The notes under the pieces were generated by a model. It did no database searches. It saw only the letters and a program-made list of their open reading frames with translations, and was not told where the DNA came from. Both the position numbers and the translations under genes were made by a program. Below are positions 11,557 through 22,700 of a stretch of 64,000 nt of DNA, piece by piece. Where the stretch lies: positions 8,969,746-9,033,745 of the forward strand of contig CM055098.1 of the NCBI GenBank assembly GCA_029204225.1, written 5' to 3'. This DNA is from Diphasiastrum complanatum (lineage: Eukaryota > Streptophyta > Lycopodiopsida > Lycopodiales > Lycopodiaceae). The first letter of the stretch is position 1. Every line of letters starts with the position of its first letter.

Positions 11557-11958
11557 TCATGAGTTTGCGGTAGTAAATCTGGCTGCTGCCAGCAGAAGCA
11601 TCTGGTGAAGCTCTTCAGGTGCCGAAAAAAAAGGACTGTGATCTGTATCAATGTGGAATACTGCTTGAGGTGGGTTTGCGTTGATAAAAGCATCCTGTAA
11701 TAAAGGAGGGAGTAGCTTGTCTCTGAGAAGCTTGATGAATACCCTGGGTACGGATTTGTACTTTGCAGCCGTAATGCCCGATTTAGCATCTAGAACGGTG
11801 GCCAGCGGTCCACGCCTAAGGAGCATCGACGCAAGGATGATGTCCTGCACCCGAAGCAGGTTAGATCATGATCATTTTGATATTTCTTTGTTAATTATAT
11901 CATATCATCATTCTACGCATATTTACGAGACCCGGCCACTGTTTCCATGTATCTAGAG

Positions 11959-12025
<67 letters not shown>

Positions 12026-12716
12026 AGCGCTTTAGTACCTGAGAAGGACATAATCCATAAAGACTGGATCTAGCATTCTCGATGGAGAAAATAAATTCTT
12101 TTGGTGGCTTATCAGACTCAGCCCCAACGATTCTGAGCAGCTGTATACATTACATTCCAATATCTCAACAACCAACTTGTAGAAAGTTCAAAGTTATGCT
12201 TGTTACGATCCCTTGCCGCGACTATGCTAATACAAAGACGCCGCAAAACATTTACCTGCTTAATCTGATCTGGCTGGAAGCCTTCATATCCCATGAAAGC
12301 TGAAATATAGACAGCTACAGCAATCTTCTCAGGGAAGAGCTCGACTGCATGGGTAACACTACACCCAGCCGCGCTGTGGCCGACTAGAATAACCTGAAAA
12401 ACTTACAATACAGGACAGAATAATCATATTTTGTTTTGCTAACGAGCTGAACAATCAAATCAACGAGGGGGATTCTCAACATTCTCTACCTCTCAACATT
12501 GTTTACCTTTTCTGTTCTGTCTAGGGATTCCAACAGCTCGACAAGGGGTTCATCGTATTGATCCAACGTCAAGATGCTGTCAGCAGAAGCTGTGCTAGTG
12601 CCAGCACTGGCCAAATCCACAGCTGTGGCTCGGTGGCCTGATCTCTCAAGAAGATCTACAGTTTTGTACCAGCACCAGGAGCCGTGACAGAAGCCATGGA
12701 TCAACACAAAGTGCAT
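11557..12716 (-). CDS. Methylesterase-like alpha/beta hydrolase (MES / SABP2 / hydroxynitrile-lyase family), four exons
   Basis: Predicted 245-residue soluble serine hydrolase. Family members such as SABP2 remove the methyl group from methyl salicylate, methyl jasmonate or methyl-IAA; the substrate here is not readable. Exons on the minus strand: 12716-12507, 12393-12256, 12140-12039, 11844-11557. All introns are GT-AG and all junctions are phase 0. Exon 1 gives the oxyanion-loop HGFCHGSWCWYK near the N-terminus. Exon 2 gives the nucleophile elbow VGHSAAG (Ser about 77). Exon 3 is the cap region ending LYGLCPSQ. Exon 4 gives RDK (acid Asp about 192) and TDHSPFFSAPEEL (His about 219). Length is close to the usual 255-265. 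The elbow is unusual: relatives have GHSxGG, here the first Gly after x is Ala. No stops or frameshifts occur. Exon 4 boundaries follow from an acceptor in front of DIILASMLL. An alternative is a recently silenced paralogue. Confidence 0.88.
11957..12022 (-). repeat. (TC)n microsatellite in intron 3 of the MES-like gene
   Basis: About 66 bp of uninterrupted TC on the plus strand, i.e. GA on the coding strand, inside the 194-bp third intron (11845-12038). It sits about 17 bp past the donor site of exon 3. Confidence 0.95.
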
Positions 12717-13288
12717 GGTGCAGATCTGCTTCCCTTCTCTGTCTCAACTAATCAGCTCCCACAAGATCTCTCTCTCTCTCTCTGTCTCTTACTTATAGCT
12801 GGTTGCAAGCTAAAACGGCGCACAATATACTTTTTCCTATAATGTACATGTGTTGATAAATTATCCATGGATAAATTCATACCACTCTTATTGGGCAGGG
12901 ACAGTGTGGCAGTTTCACCACGTGATGACGTGTTGGCATAACGTTCATTTGGGGACGAAAGCCATTTTCCATGATATTGGACGTGTACAAAGCCACCTGA
13001 AGGCCACGTGAATCAGTCTGCAGTCATGATGCAGGTGATAAGGATCAGAGAGCAACACCAATTGCTAATTTGCTACCTCTTCCAAAATCGGGTTTATGTA
13101 TTACATTGTTATCTTGCTGCTGACACAGGCTCTTGCATCTGCATCAGAGAGTATGCTGTGAATGTTACATGTGCGAAGCACAAAACATATAAAAAGATCG
13201 TGTCGCGAGGACCTATCACTACAGCACATTTGAGAGTCTCTCAGTTTGAGACTGATCAAATATTTACAGCTCTTTGGAACGGAGTTCA
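12717..13288 (-). promoter_or_regulatory. Putative promoter and 5' UTR of the MES-like gene
   Basis: The region upstream of the ATG at 12716 has a CT-rich tract (12767-12790), GA-rich on the coding strand as is common in plant 5' UTRs. A TATATT stretch lies near 12825, about 110 bp upstream. A palindromic G-box CACGTG is at 12919-12924, directly next to TGACGT (12926-12931, a TGA/bZIP-type core), and a second CACGTG is at 13005-13010. A Copia-like LTR begins at 13289, about 570 bp upstream of the ATG, and may limit or alter the promoter. Binding and expression are inferred only. Confidence 0.45.
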
Positions 13289-13491
13289 TGTTGGTAATAA
13301 TAATGTACGTGTTCACACTAGATATAGTAGATGATATAACTACTTATTATAAGGATTTGTGGGTCCTGAAGCGACGTCACTTTACGCTGTCCGTCTCTCG
13401 TCTCTCTCTCTCTCACGCAGTATGGAGAATGGAGAGGCAATGCGTTATTTGTCATAATTCAATATACGATGTAGTTAGTAAAATGCTCTCT
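13289..13491 (+). repeat. Element X 5' LTR, upstream part
   Basis: Closely similar to 28035-28197, sharing TGTACGTGTTCACA, TAGATATAGTAGATGATATA, a CTCTCTCTCACGCA tract and CATAATTCAATA. It is interrupted at 13492 by the Y LTR. Confidence 0.75.
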
Positions 13492-13700
13492 TATTAAGAA
13501 TGTAGTATTGTAAATTTCATAAATACGTGTTTGTCACGTCACACCAGAGGTTGGTTGGGTCCCCAAACGACACCAACACGTCAACATGTCTTCTGTCTCA
13601 CGCACATACTCTTGTATGAGCATTCTGCTCACAATTCATTCAATTCAATCGTTCCCTTCTCTCTCTTATGCTTGCAGCTTCCGCATTCTCTCTGATAATA
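13492..13700 (+). repeat. Element Y 5' LTR
   Basis: 209 bp. It aligns with 26891-27109 through ATACGTGTTTG, ACACCAGAGGTTGG, CAAACGACACCAACACGTCA, ATGAGCATTCTGCT and TTCATTCAATTCAATCGTTC. A degenerate PBS (TGGTATCAGTCTTCAGAGCC) follows directly. Confidence 0.82.
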
Positions 13701-13929
13701 TGGTATCAGTCTTCAGAGCCTATCACGACCTGACGGATGCTGACGAAGTGCGCCTCTGATGGGCGCATCTGAAACTCATAAGTTAACGTGCCCTTTCTCA
13801 AGCATCGATGCACTAAAGTCCAAGTTGCCAACTTTTTTAAGGAGTAATGCCTTGTGCTGAGGTGTGTACTTTGTATTTTGGGATCACCTCAAGGAGCATA
13901 ATGTCCATCCAATTTTTTCTTTCCTCGGA

Positions 13930-14075
13930 ATCTGTCATTCTCTCTCCTCTCCAATGGAATTCACTTTCTCTTTCCTCTCTATGGTGAATGCACGTTCTCT
14001 CTCCGGTGGAATGCAGGTTCTCTCTCCTCTCTCCGGTGGAATGCACGTTCTCTCTCCTCTCTCCGGTGAAATGTG
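13930..14075. repeat. Short tandem repeats, about 30-bp unit
   Basis: Three to four imperfect units of the type GGTGGAATGCACGTTCTCTC with CTCTCTCCGGTG between them. The stretch is followed by three poly-A runs (14118-14220). The long minus-strand ORF crossing this (13837-14292) is a product of the homopolymers and repeats. Confidence 0.8.
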
Positions 14076-15440
14076 CATCTGTTATGTGGCAGCCCACATT
14101 CACATTCCACCACAAATGTAAAAAAATTTGCGAAAAAAAAAAACGGCCAAAAATTCGAAAAAAAAAAAAAAATTGGTCCACACGTACGGTCGTACCGTAG
14201 GGCCAAAAAAAAAAAAAAAACCTTCGCACAATGGCATTACGTAAGGGAAGGCCAAATGTAGCGTAGGCATCCCAAAGGGAGCCGGGAACCACGACTTAGC
14301 TTCCCAGCCTTCAACTCTTGCCATCCAAACCCACTTGACATACAAGCAGCCAACTCGCCAACAACGATCAGACTTAACCAACTTGAAGTTCCGAAAACTA
14401 ACATTGAGATCCAACCTGGCGCCATGCCAGATCGGGGGTCCCGATGTGGGTGACTTCCCTCCAAGCAAGCCGCCCGACATACATCAAACTTAACCAACTC
14501 GAAGATTCGTTACAAACGAGTAACATCCATTCCAAGCAAGCGGTCTGACTTACATCACACTTAACCAACTGAAAGCTTCGTCACAAGCGCTGGAAGCCAA
14601 CCTGGCGCCACGCCAGACTGGACAGCCATAAACAGGTAACTTCCACCCAAGCAAGCCATCCAACTCAGCCGACAGGTTAGAGCCCGTTCCCCAAGAGCTT
14701 AACCCATTCACGTTCATGCAAGGAACACTCAGAACCACAAGCCGCGACAGATATGGAAACAACCAGTTCCTGGACCAAATGGTCCCGACAGCATACCGCT
14801 GGCGCCACGGACCGAATGGTCCCGACGGCATACCGCTGGCGTCCCGGGATACGACCCTCAGCTATGTGCCAACTTAAAAATTTGGAAGCGGCCTTACAAC
14901 TGGCGCTTTTACCGAACACTGAAACCCAGAAGGTAATCAGAGTCAGTTTGAGGAAAATCCCACTTTATTGATAAATCTGAGAAGGTTACATTTCAAGTGT
15001 GTGACCGACCCTAGTCTCCGGGGTGCCAGCATGCCAAGGCGAGAGCCATGACAACATTCCAGCAAGGGAGGCTGAGACTTGGTTGGAGCTCGCCCTGAGT
15101 CGCAACCTGCACTCCCTTATAGTATTGGTGTGATTCGGCACCCCCCCTCATACCAAGCACTCTACCCAAGCTGGTAAAGCACATTTTTCTCTCTCTAGGA
15201 TTTTCTCTTTCTAGAAAGTTATTTTCTCTCTCTAGATTTTATTGATCCCCAGGCTTCCTTTAACCATGCCTAGATCGTGTGAGGTGATTGCACATCGATC
15301 TGAGCTCTCTGGACTTCGCTAGAACCGATCAAAAATTTCAGCCATAGGAACTTGGCGCCGGCTGGATTCTGGTCACAGTGGCGCCTGTTGACGCCGGGGA
15401 CATAGCTGGCGCCGATGGCGCCGGAAGTAAAGCTTGTAAA
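14076..15440. repeat. Repeat-rich block, possible decayed Gypsy LTR
   Basis: Contains diverged internal repeats opening with TTAACCAACT (about 14356, 14489, 14561), and a 33-bp tandem pair around GAATGGTCCCGACGGCATAC (about 14777-14845). TGGCGCC recurs at least seven times (14421 to 15430). TTGGCGCCGGCTGG at 15353 resembles the tRNA-Asp primer-binding site used by some Gypsy elements. AATAAAGT on the minus strand near 14965 could be a polyadenylation signal. No second LTR was found, so the identity stays tentative. No coding sequence recognised. Confidence 0.4.
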
Positions 15441-16030
15441 GGTAGCTTTACAACATTCACCATACCTTTATAAAATCTGATGTCCTCATCAGATGTCAGA
15501 TTAAAGTAAAGGTGTCTCCCAATTAAAATAACTATACATTTACGCTACTTGGCACAGTACTCAATTTACTGGCCACTTTTTATTAACATTGAAGTTGGCA
15601 CACCACAAGTCGGAGGCTCAGCTCTTTGTACTGAAAAATTACATAACTTGAAAATATATCTTGGTCTGGGAAAAGCGTAGATTTGCTATCGCTTTTGTAA
15701 AACCCAAGATCCTTATTAACTGGTGATAAAGGCCTTTCTTTAAAATATTCGCCCCTGTCGCTTCTGACTTTCGACTTTGAAACTCCTTTGAGCTCCTGAT
15801 TTGTCCTTGATGCACTTTGTGTTGAGCTCCCTGAGCTCCAGATTTGTTCAGTTCCGCACAGGTATCAAGGCTCCCTGAGCCGAAGGATTTATCGTTTGAT
15901 TGCCCACTTTATGGTCCACTCCGTGCCTTGTTGCTTCTGCACCTTGATTTCTCTCCTTGTCCCAGCCTGATCTTGATACTTTTCCATCTTGGCTCTTTAA
16001 GGTAGGCAAAGATTGAGTACTCCGCAATGC
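15441..16030. other. No gene recognised
   Basis: Non-coding sequence after the repeat-rich block. Short minus-strand ORFs at 15848-16160 show no recognisable motif. Confidence 0.35.
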
Positions 16031-16034
16031 ACCT

Positions 16035-16400
16035 CTCACTTAGCTTGAAGTAGCTCTTTGAATTAGCCCAAATGTAACCATTGACCTCGTGGAAAGCCAA
16101 AGGGTCGCACCAGTTTGATCTGTATCCAAACTCTCTCTTCGCGTTTGTTTGAAACACCATGTCCGTCGCGCAAAACTTGCTTTCACAATTCCATCACTGG
16201 TCAGTTGCCTCACAGTCAAAACAAAAAGTGTACATCGAGCTTGGCTTCAAGTAGCTCTCTTTGAATCAAACACATGTACCCAGAGTTTGCACTAGTCCGA
16301 TCTCAACGCGAACTGTCCCTTAGCGTCCGTTCGAAATACCAAGTCTCTCATCAAGACTCAACTTTCACAGTTCCTTCGTTGATCAGCTGCCTTACACGTT
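16035..16400 (+). repeat. Diverged direct duplication, two copies of about 170-180 bp
   Basis: Copy 1 (about 16038-16215) and copy 2 (about 16240-16402) share, in the same order, AAGTAGCTCT(CT)TTGAAT, a CAAA-ATGTA segment, CGATCT/TGATCTG, CCGTTCGAAAT or its variant, ACTTTCACA(A/G)TTCC, and GATCAGCTGCCT or GGTCAGTTGCCT. Function unknown. Confidence 0.65.
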
Positions 16401-16402
16401 AC

Positions 16403-17247
16403 ACAAGCCAGCGTACTCATATGTTTCCTCATCATTGCTGGTCCAGAGAAAGCCTATAACAAACTTTCCCTTCCACAACAAAAACTTGTCAACTTATTAG
16501 GTCCAAAGTTCGCCAGTCTCCTCGTGTGAGTATGGCTAGGTCACCTTGAATTTGCCACCATTTTGATCAACTTTCATTCAAAATTTGCCCCAAGAGAGAG
16601 AGGTGTGTGATAGTTCCCCTCCACTTATAAAATCAGCTGATCGGACTTAGAGTAGAGTTCTTCGGACAAAAAGCCTTTCCAACACTTTGCTTCCCATCTG
16701 CTAGGATTATGGCTCGATCCAACTTGTTGCCAATCTCTGAAGAGGATAAATACAGTAAATGTTATTAATCAAAGATTAGTTATTAGAAATTTGATTATGA
16801 AAAAAAAAACAAAAACACAATTAAATATTATTAATTGAAGATTACCTCTTCCAGATTAGGAACTTCGTCATGTAGTGTAAGCCAATTGAAAAAGTGTTTG
16901 GCATTGCATATCGTATACCAACCACAGCTAACAGCTGCCCACGTGCAGATTTTATTAAAGTGCCTGATATCTGACCTGCTGCATGACGCGTTCTAAGGCA
17001 GCCTGCAGCCAGAAAGATGAATGCTTCTGTCGCCCCGTTTTCTCTGCAACGATGCACAGGTGACAGAACCCACACTTCTTGCGCGGCGCGGCTAACGCAC
17101 ATCTAATACGAATCTTATGAGCATAAGGGCAACTCTACCCTTAAAAAAATAGGTTTATGTTAAAAGTGAAGGAATGCTCATTTATTTAGTTTGATATTTG
17201 AAGGGTGCATGATTTAAATGCCCTTCATTTGAAGGGCAAAAGGCCTA
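16403..17247. other. No gene recognised
   Basis: A minus-strand ORF at 16842-17102 (86 residues) has a few Cys and His but no motif I can name. No family evidence otherwise. Confidence 0.35.
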
Positions 17248-17282
17248 GGACGGGCATTTTGCCCTTCAATCTGCAGCACTGC
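17248..17282 (+). repeat. 35-bp block repeated at 22190-22224
   Basis: Block beginning GGACGGGCATTTTGCCC and ending CTGCAGCACTGC. The copy at 22190-22224 differs by two bases and is in the same orientation. The two blocks bracket the hAT pseudogene. Just upstream, GAAGGGCAAAA and TTTTGCCCTTC form an 11-bp inverted repeat. Confidence 0.8.
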
Positions 17283-17455
17283 TTACGAGCGCTCATCTTA
17301 TGCGCCAACAGCCACACTTCAAGCGATTGCTGCCTGTCAAACGGTTGTTTCTACAATATGAAGCAACGACCTCACAACGTCTGACGGCTACTTCACTTCA
17401 GACCATACTTTCCTACTTTAAGAACTGGCTGGCAGCAGTGCTGCAGATTGAAGGG
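17262..17455. mobile_element. Candidate 194-bp MITE with 22-bp terminal inverted repeats
   Basis: 17262-17283 (CCCTTCAATCTGCAGCACTGCT) is the exact reverse complement of 17434-17455. No clear target duplication is visible. The same terminus occurs once more at 22204 next to the other end of the hAT region, so this could instead be a scrambled end of that element. Confidence 0.55.
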
Positions 17456-18017
17456 TAACCTTTTCCTTCAAAAGAATATTCCATGACAAGATACTTAAAA
17501 TCTTGTTCTTCGAATGCAAGATTGTCTCAAAAAATTTCCTTCCTTTGAGCGAATTTTTTTTTTTCCATCCTAAAAAACATATTTTGTAGTCAAGACACAC
17601 ACAACAACCAAATTATTTTAAAAGATACAAAAGACACTTTCACTTTTTCACTTATTGCAAATGAACTGCAATTACTCTATTTTATTCAAATTTGGTACCT
17701 CAATAAGTTTGTGATGATGTTTTACTACTTCACCACTTGGTATTAGAGCAGTTTAACAATTTGAATAGAAACATTCTTCAACCTCTCCGCACAAGAATTC
17801 ACTATATGTGTTGCAAAAAGGAGAGTGTCAACATTGTATATCACACAAGAATTCACTATAACCTTAAATAATTTTTGCAAAAAATGAGTGTCAACGATAA
17901 TATCAAACATGTAAGTGATTGAGAACATTGCATTAACAATTTTACTAAGCTGTCACAAAACAATAAAGATTAATAAGCATTTTTAAGGCATTGCTAGATC
18001 TATAATGATCTTGGGCC
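17456..18017. other. No gene recognised; 3' flank of hAT remnant
   Basis: AT-rich. Contains the phrase CACAAGAATTCACTATA twice (about 17788 and 17845). No coding similarity. Confidence 0.4.
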
Positions 18018-20354
18018 TCAAGTTGCTACTTCTTTTGCAACTCTACGAACATTTTTAGCATTCCAAATCAACCAAACTTCATCCCAATCTATGTCTTTGT
18101 GATTACGCTTTTCCAAAGCTATACGCATTAAAGCGTTCAAAGTGTCTACTTTAAGAGAATTCCGTCGCTCAGTTTTAATCATGTTTTGACATGAAAAACC
18201 TCATTCGCAACATGACGTACCAACAGGAAGTACAAGAACAGCTTGCCACAAATGTATCATGTGAGAAAACAAATGATGGAAGTCTTCAGTCCAAGAGATG
18301 ACGAGCCATGCTTCATGCATCTTCAATCCACTGCAAGCACTACTTAGAGTGTCAACAAAATTAAAGAGCTCTTGCTTACAGCCATTAACATCAAAACGAT
18401 CATGCTGCTTTGAACCTGTGCAGTGAAAATGGCTTAAGAGCTTGTCCAACCATAACATGGCTGTTTTGTATTTCACTTTAATGCTGCAATAATCTTCAAA
18501 ACGAATCTCTCTGCAAACTCTTTACAATGATTCAATGATCCATCATCATTAACATCAATGACATACTTTATCACCTTTTTGTCTTTTTTTTTTCTGCTTG
18601 GGCATAGTAGGAGTTGCTGAAAAGCAAAATGCACATAAGCAAATATATATGTCAATAACACTTCATCGAATGAGCACATTGTTTTGCAATAACTCTGAGC
18701 ACAACTTTGAAAAAAATAAAAGGATATAGTTTCGAAAGATACTAACCTGCAAAGATATGCTAGTGCTCGTAAGTTGTACCATTTTCAGCACGATGCACGT
18801 AATAGCCATCTTCCACAGATTTCAAAAATGGAAGTAAATATTTAGTATGAGATGCAAATAGATCAGAAATAGTGTATCGCCACAACATACCATTTGTTAG
18901 TTTTTCTAGATTTGTTGCGATGTCTGACAAATCAAATTCATCCTTTTGAAATGATAAATTCAAGGCATTCATGTCTTTTAATATGTCAGCTAACATATGG
19001 ATGACAAATAGAACTTTGAAATTTTTTGTTTTTTCATACCATGGAGGATTATCTTCTTTCCAGTTTGTCAAAATTGCGGGCAACAATTTGACAAGTCTTT
19101 TCATCACATTCCCACGAGACAACCATAGGACATCATGCATTCTTAAGGCTTGACCTCCTTCAATGTTCCTGATTCCAAGAAGTTTCTTGAATGCATAAGA
19201 TCTCTTATATGAGTCATGCAACCAAGAATATACCTGATTTGCCAATGCATCAATGAACGTTACTCAGGAAATGCTTCAGCAGCATCACGTGCCACTAATG
19301 CCTCACGATGTCCAATACAATGGACATTTACAAGATGAGGAATATCCCTTTTTAATTTGGTTACAAAATCATCATTACAACCTATTATAGTTGATGCCCC
19401 ATTAGATCCAACACCACAAATTTTTCTATCTTCAAATATAAGATGACTTTGTACACTTTTCCAAGTGTATAGATTGATTGAGCAGAACCTTCTTCAATTT
19501 CTACCATTTGCAAGAACATAGTCCTAGGCTTTCCAAAATCATGATTTTCCAAGTACCTCACATAAAAAATTAGATGACACTCCATCGTAATATCTGTACT
19601 CTCATTAAGCATCAAAGAAAAGAATGGTGATGCCAAAATATCTCTAACCAAACATGATTCTAAATATTGAGATATACATCTCACAAATTCAGTTCCAGCA
19701 AGCCTATTTGTATAACACCCGTACTAGTCTGAAATTGGAATTCGTGGAAGCTCCATGTCTTGTAAAAATTCACAACAATCAGGAAATGAATTGAGGCTAA
19801 AGTGATGTAGAGATGTGAAGTACAATATTTCCATGGTTGTGAGCACTCTCTCTTTACATGCATCATGAGCTCTTGACACAAGGCTGTTGATACTTGAAGA
19901 TGGCTTTGATGCTATTTGCAAAGAAGCCAAAAAAAAAAAGTTCTTGTTGTTTTATGCTCATTTGACTCAGCATGATCCCTTATAGCAGAAAATTGCATGG
20001 TTCTACATCCTTTTCCTTTTCCCCATGGTCCCTTCATGCCATATTGTTGACACCACTTACATTTAAATAGACTTGTTCCATCAACAAAAGTATGACGAAC
20101 CCAAGGGTATTTTCTTTTCCACTCATCTGAAAAATGTCTAGCTTTTTGACTTTTAGTGTTACCCCCTCTTCCAAAGGATTATGCAATGGCACATTTTCAA
20201 TATTGGATTCATCATTGGTTTGGCCACTCAGATCATCATTTTGTAGACCAATGCCAGTATTTGTACCAACATCTAGTGAAGACCCTGAGATAGAGGGGAT
20301 ACTTCTTTGTTGAATCCACTTGTCGAAAATTGATAGCTTTCTCTTTGGAGCCAT
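18018..20354 (-). pseudogene. hAT-superfamily transposase remnant (TTF/ZMYM-like type)
   Basis: Would have encoded a DNA transposase of about 700 residues. From the ATG at 20354 (MAPKRKLSIFDKW): a low-complexity N-terminus, then a zinc-finger segment CKWC...RDHAESNEH (about 20080-19960). The catalytic region follows, with LNESTDITMECHLIFYVRYL (about 19610-19550), the position of the first acidic residue. Next comes a GASTIIGC/NVHCIGHREAL-type segment in a shifted frame near 19390-19300. An all-helical stretch follows (19245-18760). The C-terminal hAT dimerisation block LPVGTSCCE-stop-GFSCQNMIKTERRN lies near 18210-18150. In that block the usual Arg codon has become TGA. Frameshifts between segments and this stop inactivate it. 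The minus-strand stop closing the frame is at 18018-18020. Confidence 0.85.
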
Positions 20355-22180
20355 GAATGGTGCTAGTGAAGTAACAATACAATAAGAACCTATTAACCAC
20401 ATTACATAATATCATTAGATTGGGTCTAATGGGTTTTGTATTAGATTGTAAACAATGTTATTTGTGAGCATTAGCATTGAGCATAGTTCTTCTAAGGCTC
20501 TCGAGAACTAATAAAGTTAAAAAGTCTAATGCATAAGAACACAACACATAGATCATTGACAAGGGAAAAAATTTCACAAACAAACTTTCAAAATAAAATT
20601 TATAGTGAGTTATGGGAGAATGAATAGTTTTTAGGTATGGGAAAATGAATAGTTTTTCCACATCATTACAAGTCTCAAAAAAACAGCTAACCAACTAGTC
20701 TCTATTCTATAAATTTTATATCTTTGAAACATACCTGTCGGCAAGGCCCATAGTGTTGCAGCTTGACTATGATAATGTTGTCCAATGTTGCTTGCCTCCT
20801 AGCAACTTGAAAATGATGGATGAGGGCTGAAAGGATAGGTCTTATCAAAGTTTAGCTAATACTTTTGTCATTCAACAATAAGTCATGACCGACACAACTC
20901 ATTGCAGCAATTAATTCTACTGAATGGACTTGCAACAATAACAAAGGATAGATGACAACATACACAAGGTCAAGATCAATGTTAAAACTCCTATATTGTG
21001 GTTTTTCTCAATTTTTGTTTGTGTTAATTTTGTTTGCAAGCAAGCAGCTCAACTAACAATTGAATCACTAAGGTGCATAAATTTTTTTCCATCTCAAAAA
21101 CGTTTTTTCATTTCTATCATTGACAAAGTTTGTAGATAAGTAACCTGAGCTACTCAGATGTTGTGGTTGCTTGTATCCACTGTCCAACTTCATGTCACTT
21201 TTTGTGTCTTGGCTGCTGCATGTTATGCACAAAGAGCTCAGTAAATCAAGTGATTGCTTAGAATGAAATCCAGGCTTCAGTATTCAGCTGCAGCCTTCCA
21301 GCAACACCCACAAACAAGACTGCTGCCTGTCGCGCCTGCTCTGAGTGCTGCCCTCGATCCTTCTTAGGAGTACTCGTATGTGGGCTTCAGGCTTCTCCTT
21401 TCAAGATCCAGACTTCAGTTACCAGTATCATCATTAGCGATTCAGCATGATAGGCAACATTGTTCTGTAATGCACATTGTAGATGAGATGAATAGATTAC
21501 AATGTACATTGTATATGCTCTCCACTTTTAAGTCTCAGCAGAGTCAGCAGTGAGCACTGAGCACACTCCACGCGTTCAAACTAATCAAATTGCATAAAGC
21601 TTAGCTAGCGCTGAAGCCTGACTCCTAAGTCCTGAGTTTCAGAGTAAGCAAGAGAAGAACTGGTCGCAAAGAGGTCATGCGATGCACGCAGCAAGACGAT
21701 GCCCTGCTGGCAGAATGTACATCATTGAACTGTGAAGTGTGAACACATCACTCCAACAGCCGTGACTCAGCACGCTGCCAACTGCCCAGCCCCCTCAATC
21801 AACGCTGCCCAGTTTGCGCCAGTTTGCTACATCGCTCATCGCTGCCAAATTGGCACTCTACAGACTACGCTGCCTACTGTCCGCTGCCAAATTGGCACTC
21901 TACCGTCTACGCTGCCTACTGCCCATGCCCATTGCCAATGCTAATTGCTAAAATGTAGCCCAGGCCAATTGATGAGCTCCCACACAGTACACTGCCCATG
22001 ACTCTTGAGCCTTGAAAGTTAACAATTGGCCGCTATGAATCTGTTGAAAGGTTTAAGCTTCGGCTACCCTTTGATGACGGGCATTATATTGTGTAACCTT
22101 CAAAATGACAGACATTTAAAAACATTTGTCCTTCACCCTTGAAGGAAATAATGGACCAACAAGCTCTCATTTGAATGGCA
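20355..22180. other. No gene recognised; 5' flank of hAT remnant
   Basis: Mostly non-coding. The only structure I see is the 42-bp tandem pair at 21841-21924 and a CTGC-rich composition between 21700 and 21960. Confidence 0.4.
21841..21924 (+). repeat. Tandem duplication, 2 x 42 bp
   Basis: Two adjacent units start GCTGCCAAATTGGCACTCTA and end CTGCCTACTG(T/C)CC, with four mismatches by eye. Confidence 0.93.
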
Positions 22181-22429
22181 AATGACCCCGGACGGGCAAT
22201 TTGCCCTTCAATCTGCAGCGCTGCCTGGCAGCAACGTTGTGCGACGAGTCACCACGTGCTTGGTCCACAACTAAAAGGGAGAAATCTAAACATTTTTTTT
22301 CTTTTTACAATCAATGCTTCCGTTTATCCAGATCCACAACTATCTAAATGCTTACTATTTAACTACCTACTTTAAGAGGTTTTTAAAAACAATGACAATA
22401 AAATGTGTTTTTGATTTCTTAACACAACC

Positions 22430-22700
22430 TCTATATAAAATGTTTACGACATTCTTTTATCTGATGTCCCATTTTCTTGCAAATATGCACTTAAAATTCT
22501 TTTTATTAAGTGAGTTATCTTTAAGAGACTTTAAACCTCCTAAACCCTTTTAGTTCAAATAAAAGATTTTAAGAGGTTTCTAAAAACAATGACAAGAAAA
22601 AGATAATTCAAAAAATAAACCACTTAATAAAAAGAATATTAAGTGCAGTTATTGCAAGAAAATGGGACATCACATAAAAGCATGTTGTAAACATTATCTA
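22430..22700. repeat. Inverted duplication of a Copia gag zinc-knuckle segment
   Basis: About 22435-22535 read on the minus strand matches about 22605-22705 on the plus strand, e.g. CACTTAATAAAAAGAAT and GCAAGAAAATGGGACATCA in both. In addition TTTAAGAGGTTT plus AAAAACAATGACAA occurs at 22370 and again at 22570 in direct orientation. The plus-strand copy encodes the zinc knuckle of element Y. Confidence 0.8.

Noticed and set aside
13837-14292. 151-codon minus-strand ORF and its overlapping neighbours
   Set aside because: Composed of Phe runs from poly-A tracts and repeated units from a minisatellite; no domain and no codon constraint visible.
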